Below the pieces are notes generated by a model, which was not told where the DNA came from, did not search any database, and worked only from the letters and a program-made list of their open reading frames with translations. A DNA stretch of 64,000 nucleotides from the NCBI RefSeq assembly GCF_023898315.1, contig NC_064618.1, positions 186,797,548 through 186,861,547 on the forward strand. Direction: 5' to 3'. Positions 33,851-45,699 of this stretch are shown here, piece by piece. The translations under genes were made by a program, and so were the position numbers. This DNA is from Schistocerca nitens (taxonomy: Eukaryota > Arthropoda > Insecta > Orthoptera > Acrididae). Within the stretch, counting starts at the first letter, position 1. Every line of letters starts with the position of its first letter.

Positions 33851-35690
33851 GTTGTGCAATCCGAGTGTCCCGAAATGAAGATTTAAACTTTATGTTAATA
33901 ATACTTACCTGCAGACCTATCTATGTTAGAATGATGTTTAAAGAACTTTGTTGTTAATGAATATATAGGTCTGGCAAAGTTGGAAGATAATGTTGAAATT
34001 GGTTTAGTAATGAAGTTTAATTATTTGAGGCAGATAAAATGGTAATTAAATGAGCAGGAAATAGGCTAAAAAGAGTAGTAACTCACCTATTGGAAATCTT
34101 GAGTGCTTAATGAATCCTTTAATCAATATTTTCAATACAGTGATCATAATAGTTTCAGGGTCTCCCCCCCCCCCTTTTTTTCTTTTCTATTCATTCAAAT
34201 TCGGAAGTGTACGGAACAGATTTGACCAGCAAATTTAAAGTCAATATAAAACCAAAATTTATTAGTGTTTTACCTTTTTCAAAATTGACATTGTATGTGT
34301 GTTTCGAAAGTGCTATTTCTAGGGTAACCTATGCCCGATTTTAATCAGATCAATAGACAGTACGAAATTTGTAGTAAACATTATAGTGTATTGTTGTGTA
34401 TTTTTGGCTTGTCCATATTAGTATAGCAAGTGAAATTATTAGTTCAGTAGATTTTCTGGTTCTAAAATTTACCATATTATGCAGTACTATTACGTGTTGT
34501 TTTGTATGAACGTACATCAACTTGTACTGGGAAGAAACTCAGTTAATGCCTAATTAGGCTGGCGACCGTATTATTAACAATTTGGTAGCATCTGCTGTGT
34601 CGTTTCTTGTCCGTCCTAACGTGTAGTTGCACTTCAGATTTGCTTGACGCATCATTGTTGTTACTGAGTGGGTGAAAGTCTGATTTTGCCTCCATTCGGG
34701 TACACGCGGTCAATATCTACCCCTAAATCCTTTCTTATAAGGTGAAGCCCGTCAACTTACCATAGTACAGGCTTTAATAAGTATCGTACGTAGTAGCGTA
34801 GGGTTACAACCTATAGTGTCTTACATGCAATAATTACGTGTCTCATAGACTGTCTCTTCTAGTTGTTTACAGCCGATGTCTTCAGTTAAATTAAATAGAG
34901 AAAATCAGATTATTGTTGCCCCTAGAAGCCGTTAGATACGCAACTTGTTACCACGAATTTGGTGACTCTCTTATCCGTTTGGTAATACAGATACTTCTAA
35001 ACTTCCATCTATAACTTGATTTTTTACATATAATTGGTATTAAATTATTGACCTATCACAGCTTCCCACATGTAGCAGAATCCGAATGACTTGTCTGGCA
35101 TAGCGGTAATTTTTTTCACGGGCCACTATGTAAATTTACGACTAAAATTCGGGGAACAATATTTGGTAACTCCGCATAATTGCTTTCATACAACTGCAGA
35201 CACTCAGGCAGTGCACGCTAAGAAAATTCTCAGGATTGGGTGTTACGTGTCTCATATTTTCCCGTCATTTGGAGAGATATGTTTTGGTAATGACTAGATC
35301 TGTGAGCTACCACCCAACTTGTCCACTACCTGATGGCAGCGATAGTACACTGAATCCACCTGACTACAAGGAAATCCGGTGCGAACCAAGATTACTTGCC
35401 GATTGCCCCGGTTCAGTGGCAGACCCGAGCGAGCAAACTTTTATGTGTGACCTTTTCCCACATTTCCCTTCCCAAGTTTTAAACATTAGTTCACAAGGAA
35501 AACTGCCCATCGCACTCCCCTCAGATTTTGTGATACCATAACCCAGTGAATAGTCCGTCAGAAACTGAACACGGGTCACACATGAAATCAGGGCTAAGGT
35601 GTACAGAAATGTCAAAAGAAGAACAAAATAGAAACAGTTAAAGGTCTAACCTCAGGATGTGCAACATCGAGCAAATTACAAGAACCACGA
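33851..35690. other. No gene recognised
   Basis: AT-rich intron sequence with a C/T-rich tract at about 34163-34190. No supported gene. Confidence 0.4.
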
Positions 35691-36075
35691 CGTCGTGATT
35701 GCGTGGTCCTGGTGCAGGATTGCAAAGGGGGACATCCCTGTTGAAACCTCCCTCGCACCCCACTATTTCCGCAAAAAATTATCAACTTTCCGCCCGGACA
35801 TTTGACGTGTCTGTTCTCCTTCTGTGGTCTTGGAAACTGTCATACTGTTCATTGGTTATAGAATATGAGTCATATTCCGTTCTGCGCTCATCGGCAGCAC
35901 ACCGCACCTGGTACATTCGGCGCTCGGGGACCAAAGCACAGCTACGACACCTGAGGATGGGCTTATAACAGTCCGAAACCGGTCGTGTGAAAATAAAGTA
36001 ATTTACAACTGAAGCGGTATTTTCAACCTCTGTCATATGGTAACAATATATTACCGTGACAAGTAAATGGTATAA
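35691..36075 (+). repeat. Retroelement-type repeat ending in a hammerhead-like motif
   Basis: A GC-richer body leads into the motif at 35947-35988, followed by GAAAATAAAGTAATTTACAA, which resembles a polyadenylation-type end. The layout resembles small Penelope-associated or retrozyme-like repeats. Confidence 0.5.
35947..35988 (+). ncRNA. Hammerhead-ribozyme-like motif with all conserved boxes
   Basis: In order: ACAC (helix I, 35947-35950), CTGAGGA (35951-35957, fits CUGANGA), one extra T, helix II GGGCT/AGTCC, GAA (35975-35977), ACCGGT (helix III of 3 bp including A15.1-U16.1), C at the cleavage site (35984), and GTGT closing helix I (35985-35988). The extra base between A9 and helix II is the only departure. 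Such an extra residue is known in the plus-strand hammerhead of one plant viroid. Confidence 0.68.
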
Positions 36076-36364
36076 ATAGTGAGGGCAGGTGAGATGCTGC
36101 ATAGACGTCTTACAGAAATGAAAAGAACAAATAAACTGGTATAAACCATGTTGCAACAAAGGAATACAAGAGAAAAAAACTTGCAAAACCGGAAGCTAGA
36201 GTCTTAACGTGTGGTACTTGTCTAGAACGAGTAGGGGTTACGTGCTTATGGAAGTCCATTCCTTACACATCGCTGTTGGAAACGGACGTTGCACCACGAC
36301 ACAGACACAAATCTGAATACAACGAACAGACACGTCAATGACCGGCAGAACAGTTCATAATTTT

Positions 36365-36455
36365 GTGGGAAAAAATGTATGGGGCACGAGCGAGAATTGA
36401 ACACGGATCTCTCAGTAAGCAGTGCAGCAGCCTGACCACACAACCACGACGCCGT
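36365..36455 (-). repeat. tRNA-derived SINE fragment, minus orientation
   Basis: The reverse complement reads GTTGTGTGGTCAGGCTGCTG (A-box-like) and GTGTTCAATTCTCGCTCGTG (B-box-like) at normal spacing, then an A-rich tail. A different family from 20682. Confidence 0.55.
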
Positions 36456-36989
36456 AGATACTCGACTTCGCTCTATGCTGCAAATCTTCAGCTTGGACCG
36501 TTCAATGTTTCTATTTTTCTACTTTTTTCGCAGTTCAGTGCACCTCCTTCCTGTTTTCAAGCCTGGTCTGTGACCAGTTTTTGACAGGATGTCCACTGGG
36601 CCATATTACCACAATATCTGATGGGGGTGCGATGGGGAACTTCCCCTGTCAGTACCATAAAATCTCTTCTTTTTAGCTTCGTACCTGATACTCCTGCATC
36701 ACAGGTCGTTTTAGATGACGGCAGGTGCTTGTGCCGGTCTCCCGGTAATGGTAATTCGCACAGGTGGCCTCAAAAATGTCCACTGTTCACTGCTAGAAAG
36801 TATTATATGGCAATTGGTGGGTGGGGGGAGGGGAAGACCAGTAGTAGTTTCTCATGTTAGCAGTCAGGTGGTCGTACGCCTACCTCCTGTTCATCACTAG
36901 ATGTCAATGGCAACTTTTCCCCAACGGCAGTGAACTATAATTCAGCATAGTTCAGCCAGCTTATACGATACAGTTATAAATTACCTATA

Positions 36990-38411
36990 CACTCCTCGAA
37001 ATGGAAAAAAGAACACATTGACACCGGTGTGTCAGACCCACCATACTTGCTCCGGACACTGCGAGAGGGCTGTACAAGCAATGATCACACGCACGGCACA
37101 GCGGACACACCAGGAACCGCGGTGTTGGCCGTCGAATGGCGCTAGCTGCGCAGCATTTGTGCACCGCCGCCGTCAGTGTCAGCCAGTTTGCCGTGGCATA
37201 CGGAGCTCCATCGCAGTCTTTAACACTGGTAGCATGCCGCGACAGCATGGACGTGAACCGTATGTGCAGTTGACGGACTTTGAGCGAGGGCGTATAGTGG
37301 GCATGCGGGAGGCCGGGTGGACGTACCGCCGAATTGCTCAACACGTGGGGCGTGAGGTCTCCACAGTACATCGATGTTGTCGCCAGTGGTCGGCGGAAGG
37401 TGCACGTGCCCGTCGACCTGGGAACGGACCGCAGCGACGCACGGATGCACGCAAAGACCGTAGGATCCTACGCAGTGCCGTAGGGGACCGCACCGCCACT
37501 TCCCATCAAATTAGGGACACTGTTGCTCCTGGGGTATCGGCGAGGACCATTCGCAACCGTCTCCATGAAGCTGGGCTACGGTCCCGCACACCGTTAGGCC
37601 GTCTTCCGCTCACGCCCCAACATCGTGCAGCCCGCCTCCAGTGGTGTCGCGACAGGCGTGAATGGAGGGACGAATGGAGACGTGTCGTCTTCAGCGATGA
37701 GAGTCGCTTCTGCCTTGGTGCCAATGATGGTCGTATGCGTGTTTGGCACCGTGCAGGTGAGCGCCACAATCAGGACTGCATACGACCGAGGCACACAGGG
37801 CCAACACCCGGCATCATGGTGTGGGGAGCGATCTCCTACACTGGCCGTACACCACTGGTGATCGTCGAGGGGACACTGAATAGTGCACCGTACATCCAAA
37901 CCGTCATCGAACCCATCGTTCTACCATTCCTAGACCGGCAAGGGAACTTGCTGTTCCAACAGGACAATGCACGTCCGCATGTATCCCGTGCCACCCAACG
38001 TGCTCTAGAAGGTGTAAGTCAACTACCCTGGCCAGCAAGATCTCCGGATCTGTCCCCCATTGAGCATGTTTGGGACTGGATGAAGCGTCGTCTCACGCGG
38101 TCTGCACGTCCAGCACGAACGCTGGTCCAACTGAGGCGCCAGGTGGAAATGGCATGGCAAGCCGTTCCACAGGACTACATCCAGCATCTCTACGATCGTC
38201 TCCATGGGAGAATAGCAGCCTGCATTGCTGCGAAAGGTGGATATACACTGTACTAGTGCCGACATTGTGCATGCTCTGTTGCCTGTGTCTATGTGCCTGT
38301 GGTTCTGTCAGTGTGATCATGTGATGTATCTGACCCCAGGAATGTGTCAATAAAGTTTCCCCTTCCTGGGACAATGAATTCACGGTGATCTTATTTCAAT
38401 TTCCAGGAGTG
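36990..38411 (+). mobile_element. Tc1-like DNA transposon, apparently intact
   Basis: A 1422-bp element between TA dinucleotides (36988-36989 and 38412-38413). The ends match as inverted repeats over about 27 bp with six mismatches (CACTCCTCGAAATGG left, CACTCCTGGAAATTG right). The transposase is unbroken. Confidence 0.92.
37234..38256 (+). CDS. Tc1-like transposase, intact
   Basis: 340 codons, full length for the family. The start MPRQHGREPYVQ is chosen because related proteins begin with MPR; the open frame extends 72 codons upstream with no family features. The HTH region reads TDFERGRIVGMREAG then WTYRRIAQHVGREVSTVHR, followed by an arginine-rich linker. Catalytic residues are the Asp in VFSDESRF, the Asp in FQQDNARPH and the Glu in SPDLSPIEHVW. 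I count 32 residues between the last two, two fewer than the usual 34. It ends KGGYTLY. There are no stops or frameshifts. It should bind the inverted ends and move the element by cut and paste. Confidence 0.94.
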   Translation: MPRQHGREPYVQLTDFERGRIVGMREAGWTYRRIAQHVGREVSTVHRCCRQWSAEGARARRPGNGPQRRTDARKDRRILRSAVGDRTATSHQIRDTVAPGVSARTIRNRLHEAGLRSRTPLGRLPLTPQHRAARLQWCRDRREWRDEWRRVVFSDESRFCLGANDGRMRVWHRAGERHNQDCIRPRHTGPTPGIMVWGAISYTGRTPLVIVEGTLNSAPYIQTVIEPIVLPFLDRQGNLLFQQDNARPHVSRATQRALEGVSQLPWPARSPDLSPIEHVWDWMKRRLTRSARPARTLVQLRRQVEMAWQAVPQDYIQHLYDRLHGRIAACIAAKGGYTLY

Positions 38412-39094
38412 TACAACTCTACCTCATATATCAGTATGGCTAACAGTGAATTTCCTATTATAATCCCTACAGCAGTTCCTTAGATTAACCCAAACATATA
38501 CAGGGTGGTCCATTGATAGTGACCGAAAGTTCCGAAAGTATGTTTCATTCTTGTTTTTTCTCACGAAAGTACATTGCCAAAAGCAAGTGCACCATGGGAC
38601 CAAGAACTACACACCTTGCAGTATTTTTCGACATATATTGCAAGCATTAAGACATTTGTCGTAGCGTGGAATAAGTCTGAAGAGATCAGTCTGGCAGAAC
38701 GCGGTGCCCTGTGATGCAAGAAAGTGTCGTACAGCCTACTCCACGCAGCATTGGTTTGGATGTTATGTCCTGAGCGTGAAGCTTTCGATGCAGGGAGCAA
38801 GCGCAAGTTCGACATATCAAGATCGGGTAGGCCGGCTGATCCAATCCCTGCCATCCGAAGCGACGAATCTGATCCTGTATGAGCACTGTAGTGTGTGGTT
38901 TTTGGGTTGTCGTCTAAGAGAGCAACACCTTTACTGAAGAGCCTTGGTCTCTTTCGTCGAAAGGGGGGCCCAAATTTGGCGAGGGTGTCGTAATGTGCTA
39001 CATTGATGGTCCAACCATTTGACAAGACATTCAGGACGTCCAGGATACGAACGTCGGCGATGGCGGTATTTAAATTTATATACGTCTAGCGGAA
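38412..39094. other. No gene recognised; possible MITE start
   Basis: ACAGGGTGGTCCATTGATAG at about 38500 resembles the start of several terminal-repeat elements, but I did not find a convincing partner end. Confidence 0.35.
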
Positions 39095-40489
39095 CACTAA
39101 AAGTGCTAAACCAAGAAGAAATGCAGATGATAAACGGGTATTCATTGACAAAAATATTATACTAGAAGTGACATGTGATTACATTTTCACACAATTTGGG
39201 TGCATAGATCCTAAGAAGTCAGTAGGCAGGACAACCACCTCTGGCCGTAACAATGGCCTTGATGCGCCTGGGCATTGAGTCAAACACAGCTTGGATGGCG
39301 TGTTCAGGTACAGCTGCCCATGCAGTTTCTACACTATACCACTGTTCATCAAGAATAATGACTGGCGTATTGTGACGAACAAGTTGCTCGGCCACTATTG
39401 ACCAGACGTTTGCAATTGGTGAGAGATCTGGAGAATGTGCTAGCCAGGGCAGCAGTCGAACATTTTCTGTATACATAAAGGCCCGTAAAGGACCAGCAAC
39501 ACTCGGTCGTGGATTATCCTGCTGAAATGTAGGGTTTCACAGGGATCGACTGAAGGGTAGAGCCACGGGTCGTAATACATCTGAAATGTAACGTCCACTG
39601 TTCAAAGTGCATTCAATGAGGACAAGAGGTGACCGAGACGTGTAACCAGTGGCACCCCATACCGTCACGCCGGATGATACGCCAGTATGCCGATGACGAA
39701 TACACGCTTCCAATGTGCGTTCTCGGCGATGTCGCCAAACACGGATGCGACCATCATGATGCTATAAACAGAACCTGGATTCATCTGAAAAAATTGATGT
39801 TTTGCTATTAGTGCACGCAGGTTCGTCGTTGAGTACACCATCGCAGGCGCTCCTGTCTGTCTTGCGGCATCAATGGTAGTTGCAGCCATGGTCTCCGAGC
39901 TGATAGTCCATGCTGCTGCAAACGTCGTCGAACTGTTGGTGCAGATGGTTGTTGTCTTGCAAACGTCCCCATCTGTTGACTCAGGGATCGAGACGTGGCT
40001 GCACGATCCGTTACAGCCATGCGGAGAAGTCGCCTGACATCTCGACTGCTAGTGATAGGAGGCCGTTGGGATCCAGCAAGGCTTTCCGTATTACCCTCCT
40101 GAATCACCGATTCCATATTCTGCTAACAGTCATTGGATCTCGACCAACGCGAGCAGGAATGTCGCGATACGATAAACCGTAATCGCGATAGGATAGAATC
40201 CGACCTTTATCAAAGTCGGAAATGTGACGGTACGGATTTATCCTCCGTACACGAGGCATCACAATAATGTTTCCCCAGGCTCGCCGGTCAACTGCTGTTT
40301 GTGTATGAGAAATCGGTTGGAAACTTTCCTCATGTCAGCACGTTGTAGGTGTCGCCACCGGCGCCAACCTTGTGTGAATGCTCTGAAAAGCTAATCATTT
40401 GCATATCACAGCATCTTCTTCCTGTCGGTTAAATTTCGCGTCTGTAGCACGTCATCTTCGTGGTGTAGCAATTTTAATGGCTAGTAGTG
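39095..40489 (-). mobile_element. Tc1-like DNA transposon, decayed
   Basis: The right end is CACTACTAGCCATT on the minus strand next to TA at 40490-40491. The left end is a shortened CACTAAAAGTGCTA with the neighbouring CCAAGAAGAAATG. The left flank is AA rather than TA. It carries a broken transposase. Confidence 0.82.
39219..40260 (-). pseudogene. Tc1-like transposase, decayed
   Basis: The N-terminus at 40260 reads MPRVRRINPYRHISDFDKGR and LSYRDIPARVGRDPM, then hits a TGA where a Trp is expected. A middle part (40116-39808) keeps VRRRLQQHGLSARRPWLQLP. The C-terminal part (39476-39219) keeps LLPWLAHSPDLSPIANVWS, where the catalytic Glu is replaced by Ala. Stops, frameshifts and this replacement make it inactive. 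Domain order is otherwise normal. Confidence 0.9.
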
Positions 40490-40595
40490 TAGATAGATGA
40501 AATAAAAATAAATTCGGTCAATTTTTTGGAAGAAACATGTCAAAGTCTTTACATGAGATTCACCCATCAAATTAATGTAGCTGGAGCGTACTCAC

Positions 40596-40862
40596 AGTCG
40601 TCGCAGTAGGAGGGCACGACGTCGGGGTTGCGGTCGTCCTTGTCGGACAGCTCTGTGGCGGCGGCGGCGGCTGCGGCGGCGGCGGCGGCCTTCTTCTTGA
40701 GCGCCAGCTCGGCGGCCGGTGGGGAGCCGTCGCGACGCCGGCGCCGCCGCCTGCGGTGCAGCAGCCACGCCACGGCGGCCACGGCGAGCAGCAGCAGCGC
40801 CGACACCAGGCCCAGGAGCGCCCCCACCGCCGTGGGCAGGTCCAGCGACAGCGGCACACCAC
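40596..40862 (-). CDS. Sidestep-like cell-surface protein, transmembrane and juxtamembrane exon
   Basis: This exon is 267 bp (89 codons), phase 1 in and phase 1 out. It begins after the pyrimidine-rich acceptor GCCTCAG and ends at T|GTGAGT. It encodes a short stalk (GVPLSLDLPTAVG), a strongly hydrophobic segment of about 22 residues rich in Leu, Ala and Val that ends in AWLLH, and then a stop-transfer run of eight arginines. After this come a KKK followed by about twelve alanines, and an acidic stretch ending ELSDKDDRNPDVVPSYCDD. The type I topology (Ig and FN3 outside, arginines inside) fits a surface receptor. The NPDVVP motif is close to what I recall from insect Side cytoplasmic tails. 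The GCC/GCG-rich alanine run could be polymorphic. An in-frame AG 17 bp earlier would add six residues, but the chosen acceptor has the better tract. Confidence 0.83.
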
Positions 40863-41148
40863 CTGAGGCGGGCGGCGTCTCAGTCACTCTCTGGTCAACT
40901 AATTGCCACTGGGACTGGAGGGGTTGCCACACACACATAAATGTGGAACAACCTGTGCTCTCATTCCAAACAGCTGCTGTCATTGTAGTACGTGAAGCGA
41001 AGGTACAACGGTACTTTGCGGGCAGGTGTGTCAATTAGCATCATATTAATTAAAATCGGGGATAAATAGACCTTATTTTGGAAGAATTAAAAAGGGGAAA
41101 ATAATACGAAACTTTAATAACTGCACAGTATTACTAAGAAGCAAGATA

Positions 41149-41448
41149 ATGAAAAGTAATAAAAAGCAAAGTAGCAAAGACGAAGCGGCACAGAAAGATA
41201 TAGGGGCGCGTTTGTTTTTTAATACATATAAAAGAACATGTAACACATTATTGAGCTCTCTACCTTCAGTTATCGCGATCGGGCTAGTCGATGAAAAAGT
41301 GGTACGCGACTGCGAAATTCGTGAAGGAGATTATTTAAAGACTCTTCAAGCACGTTTAAAATACATTACGTCTGACGAAGTGATCAAGACGTTTATTGTC
41401 GGGTCAAGTGAAAATGATTCCGACAACATAATTCGACCTTTGTGTTAG
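41149..41448 (+). CDS. Unrecognised 99-codon ORF
   Basis: An open frame starting MKSNKKQSSKDEAAQKDIGA, lysine-rich at the N-terminus, with RLKYITSDEVIKTFIVGSS near the end. The next frame (41442-41630) is also open and lysine/tryptophan-rich (LLWLWNPRKLYATE). I do not recognise a family, see no second copy and cannot tell a decayed mobile element from chance. It lies in the intron next to the transmembrane exon, in the opposite direction. Confidence 0.2.
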   Translation: MKSNKKQSSKDEAAQKDIGARLFFNTYKRTCNTLLSSLPSVIAIGLVDEKVVRDCEIREGDYLKTLQARLKYITSDEVIKTFIVGSSENDSDNIIRPLC

Positions 41449-41630
41449 CTGGTAAAAATACTCTTGGGAAACTATTATGGTTGTGGAACCCACGAAAGTT
41501 GTACGCAACGGAAAGCTATAGTTTACGTAATCCTGCATTTTATAAAATTGTAAAAGTGCGCTGTACATTAAGAGAATCTTATCCTTGGATGGTTGCGGGG
41601 GTAACTGATACAAACAACGCGCCAACATAA

Positions 41631-44350
41631 AAATAGTTCGATTATTAACTACCAGATATTAATTAACAGGGACCTAAAATACTAAAAACAGTGCATACAC
41701 CGTTAAATTGAACCCTGCGTGTGAACGACAATCACATCAAACATTTCGAGAGTGAAGAATAGACATTTAAGTGCCTAATTGAGAGCCTGAGTCGTGTCGA
41801 TATTTGGACATTATATGACACGCGTTATTCAGAACACGACATCGACCACTCTAATACTGAAAAGAAGGATAGGATCATCACCTCCAATACCGATTCATAG
41901 TTCATATTTAGTTAGCGAAAAGAAAAGTGTTAATAAAGAAACTACATTTCAATTTTATCCACGATTTTGGCTTCATTAAGTAGTCTTCACTACATGATAA
42001 ACAATATCTGTGGAAGTTGCATACAACGTATCGTCATAATATTTAGCCAACCAAAAATGTAAATGCATAAAATTGTACTTACAGTGGATGTATAATGTGT
42101 GAGTGCGACGAACTACGTATATTGAGAAACTGAACATCCATTACGTACTTGCATGTTTATCTGCGAAAATGGTCCTTGTCGGTACATCAGCAAAGAGTTC
42201 GAATTGAATAGCTAGAACATTGCAAACCATTCAGATTAACCGAACATCTAAATACGCATAATGCTGGAATCACCAGGATGTGTTCTTTCTCCTCACCATC
42301 GTGGCAGTAATTGAATTAAGAGTCAGTCGGGAATAACAATTGACGACCATTGAGCTGGCGTTACGAATTTTCAAACGTCCACTTCCGTGAAGGCGAGTGA
42401 CACCACGAGTGCAAACGACGACCGAGGGGTGTCGTCGTGATCGTATTGAATGACATTGAGCGGTCACACTGTGCAACCGAACGACAAGCGTTACGTACTA
42501 GAAGCACTGAGAAAAGTTAACATACAGCAACATCGATACCAGATCCAACAACTTCTAGTTACAGGTCTAGTAACCGTTGGCCCATCTGAGAACACTGCTG
42601 ATCCCGGAAGTGTAGCACCTCGTAGATTGACACTGGCGACTAGGATGAACACAGACATGCTCCAAAATGGACACTGCTGATAACATCTCAATAACTGCTT
42701 CCAACTTACGCTGCATTTCAAATGATATTGGCAACACACTCAAAAGGGACCCTATGAGTGCAAGGTCGCAGAAGACCAATGGATGTTATTGGCATTTGAC
42801 GCCCCACATATTGTCAACCATGCGACCACAGTATTGTCTGCTAATGGCAACAGGTGGAGGGTCTGGAGATATCCAATGGTGAGCACGGCATGAAGCTATG
42901 GAGCGTAATTGAAATGCCTGTTCGACGAATATCTCACAAAAGAGCTGATACAAAGCGGAGAAACGGCCACGATAAACAAAGTGAACACTGCATTATATCT
43001 ACAACAGTTGCTGAAGTTGAGATTTCCTTCACAAAGGAGCCTAGGCAATTTCGCAGAGTGAGAAAGAAGGGGCAGATGAAATATTAGCGTTTCTGCGAGA
43101 TATGTCTGTGGAATGTGTGGTGTCGTACGCGCTCGACTGCGTGGACTATGTATATGAAGACGTAATGATGACGATATGTGTTTAACAAGTGGTAGTGATA
43201 CTGAACAAGTGTCGAGCCATGTAGTTCATCATTTTGACAGGGAATCACAGATCTCGTCCCCAGGAAATCGCGCTACAGGACAATCGTCGTCCAAGAACCG
43301 TGTACTTCACATCTTTGGCGAATGTTCACAAGAGGGAATCTGTAGTATTTCTTAATTTTTTATCCATTTGTTACATCCTTGAGCCCCTGGTTCGCAATGC
43401 ACAACTAGCGATTGATGACGTCATCAGAGATTAAGGCAGAAAGGTTAAAGTTCTTATACATTGAGGTATAGGAGAATCATTGTTTTCAATGCTATGAAGT
43501 AATAGTGAATGTTATTGTAGATGAAAAAAAAATTGTCCACGTTAATCAGAACTAAAAATAAAGGGTAAACGCCGATCTTAATTTTTGAAAATTATGAAAT
43601 TTGTTTTTCGTCAAATTTGTTATCCCGGACGCGTGCTATAGTCTCTCTAGTATCACGCGCCGTCCAAGCAGTTATATTAAATGCACCTATATTCTTCCGT
43701 GGCTGCAGAGTTAATTTTACTCTTGACTTCGCCACTGGGAATTCCGGCAGTGGTTAGTTTACTCTAGCCATTGTTCGTACCCAGTGACAGCGCTGAACTC
43801 AGAAATGGTGCCATGTCGTCTTTTCGAACGAGTCCCAGTTTTGGCGTTCGTCATGGCCTTGGTAATACCGGTCTGCTTCGGTCCTAACGAGAATGAACAG
43901 ATCGTTATCTTTCAATAAAATGATGAAAGATTTATTGTTGTCCTTGCTGTACTACTTCGATACAGCACGTTCATCTAGATCGATTGAAAACATTTGGTCA
44001 TACGTTGTAGAAAGACGGTACACCACACTCGTCAGTCACTAAATTTAATAAATTTTGATAGAGCTTAAGCGGCAAGGAATGAGAGACACGTACCTATCAT
44101 TAAAGTCCAATACGACATCATGGCTACCCTCGTTGTTACTGTCAGACATTTTAGTCTTCTGGGCCCTAAATTGCGTTCTCTGTATACCGGCAAATCAGTT
44201 TCAATATGAAAAAAGACGAACAAAGAAGGAATAACCCGAATGGGAGGTAAATTGGGAGATATATTATACATGTACGGGTAAACAATTGTGTACAATTATT
44301 TTGGTGAGAGAGTTTAACAAACTGAGCTAGTCAACAAGTTGCTCCATCTC
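41631..44350. other. No gene recognised
   Basis: Mixed-composition intron DNA. Several frames of 60-80 codons on both strands lack any family motif. 42250-43450 is less AT-rich and may be an old DNA-transposon remnant. Confidence 0.35.
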
Positions 44351-44359
44351 TGATTCTTT

Positions 44360-44960
44360 TGCCAGCAATTATTTGGCTTGGCACTGATTGACTGATGAAG
44401 TTTTTGAATGCCCTTCTAAGGGATATCATACGAAATTCTGTCCAGTTGGTGCGTTAAATCGTATGGTGGGCTGTAGCCAGGTTAGTACCCCCACCGCACT
44501 CCGGGACGTCTCCAGACAAGTCTTACGCCTGGAATCTCGTCACTGGTGTAGGATTGTCTGTGGAAATGAGTTCCGCTTTGAACTGATTCCCGATGACCAG
44601 TGAAGATATGTGTGGACAGCGGTGGGATACCAACCTGAATAGCGCCTACCACACGGCACAACAAACAATAGTGATGGCCTGGGATGCCATTTCTTCTCAG
44701 AGCAGCACCCCTTTGGCTGTCAACTGCTGCACCCTTATAGCACAGCCACTTCTGTTGCCCTCTATAGCAAGGCTTCCAGATCTTTACATTTTAGCAAGAT
44801 AATGCTCACACGCATGTGGTATCACTTTTTGTGCTTGTCATCGTGATTGCAAACCCTACTTTGCCCAGCAGTAACGTCGGATCTCCCCCCTAACTGAGAA
44901 CGTTTGAAGCAACACAAGGCAGGACCGTCCCACCATTTCTGGATTTAGAGTATGAACTAC
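44360..44960 (+). pseudogene. Tc1-like transposase relic
   Basis: Shifted plus-strand frames keep SRHWCRIVCGNEFRFELIPDD (first-Asp region, decayed), a VMAWDAIS segment and HFSKIMLTRMWYHF in place of the FQQDNARPH box. The catalytic residues are lost. Confidence 0.6.
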
Positions 44961-45322
44961 AAACTTAGGTATAAAAGCTACTTTTAGAGGTAACTGTTGA
45001 CAACAAACGATATGAAAGCCACGAATTTCGGAACCCTCTCGTTAATCTGAGACATTGGTGCCTTGTTGGTCCATATGGTCGCTGAACCACTGATTGAAGA
45101 AAGAGAGAGTTTGAACACATTACGTGATATTGTCATGGATAGGGTCAGGTAGAAAACACAAGCTTCATCATCTAAGGTTTTCTTGTTGCAAGTATTCTCC
45201 AACTGCCGCCAAGTGCCACTGAAAACGAACCCTTGGCTGAAGAACTTCCTCCATATTTGTGATACTATAGCATAAATAGAAATTTATATGAATGAAGATA
45301 ATGAGACAACAAGCGAGCAAGA

Positions 45323-45323
45323 G

Positions 45324-45360
<37 letters not shown>
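45323..45360. repeat. GATA and GA microsatellite
   Basis: About five GATA units followed by about nine GA units. Confidence 0.9.
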
Positions 45361-45699
45361 CATATGAGCAATGATGCAACTACTGTAGTGAAATTAACCA
45401 ACCTATTATTACGATGCACAAGCTATAAAACTAAGTGACTTCTCGTCGACGTATTTTCTATATTCTTGTCGGGCCTGATGGCAGAGTAGGTACATTGCAC
45501 GAGCGAAGTAGCCACCTCGAAGTGCAGCTAAATTGTATGGGTAGCTGTTCTCTCTTGGTTCTGTTTTAGCACACATAACCCGTCGAAAACAGTCTATTTG
45601 GCAGCAAGGTCTGAAGGAATCGCACTTTCACTCTAGGCTGGCAGCGTCTGGTGACTTACTATCAGTAGTTCCATCTTTCTGATGATCCTTGCGTTTTAA

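Noticed and set aside
37018..37233. N-terminal extension of the Tc1 transposase frame
   Set aside because: Open by chance; the family start MPR is at 37234 and the extension covers the inverted-repeat side of the element.
40628..41038. 136-codon plus-strand ORF over the transmembrane exon
   Set aside because: Alanine and serine runs come from the antisense of the GC-rich exon; no domain.
45168..45419. Hydrophobic minus-strand ORF with LSLSIYLSIYLL
   Set aside because: Translation of the GATA/GA microsatellite and AT-rich flanks.
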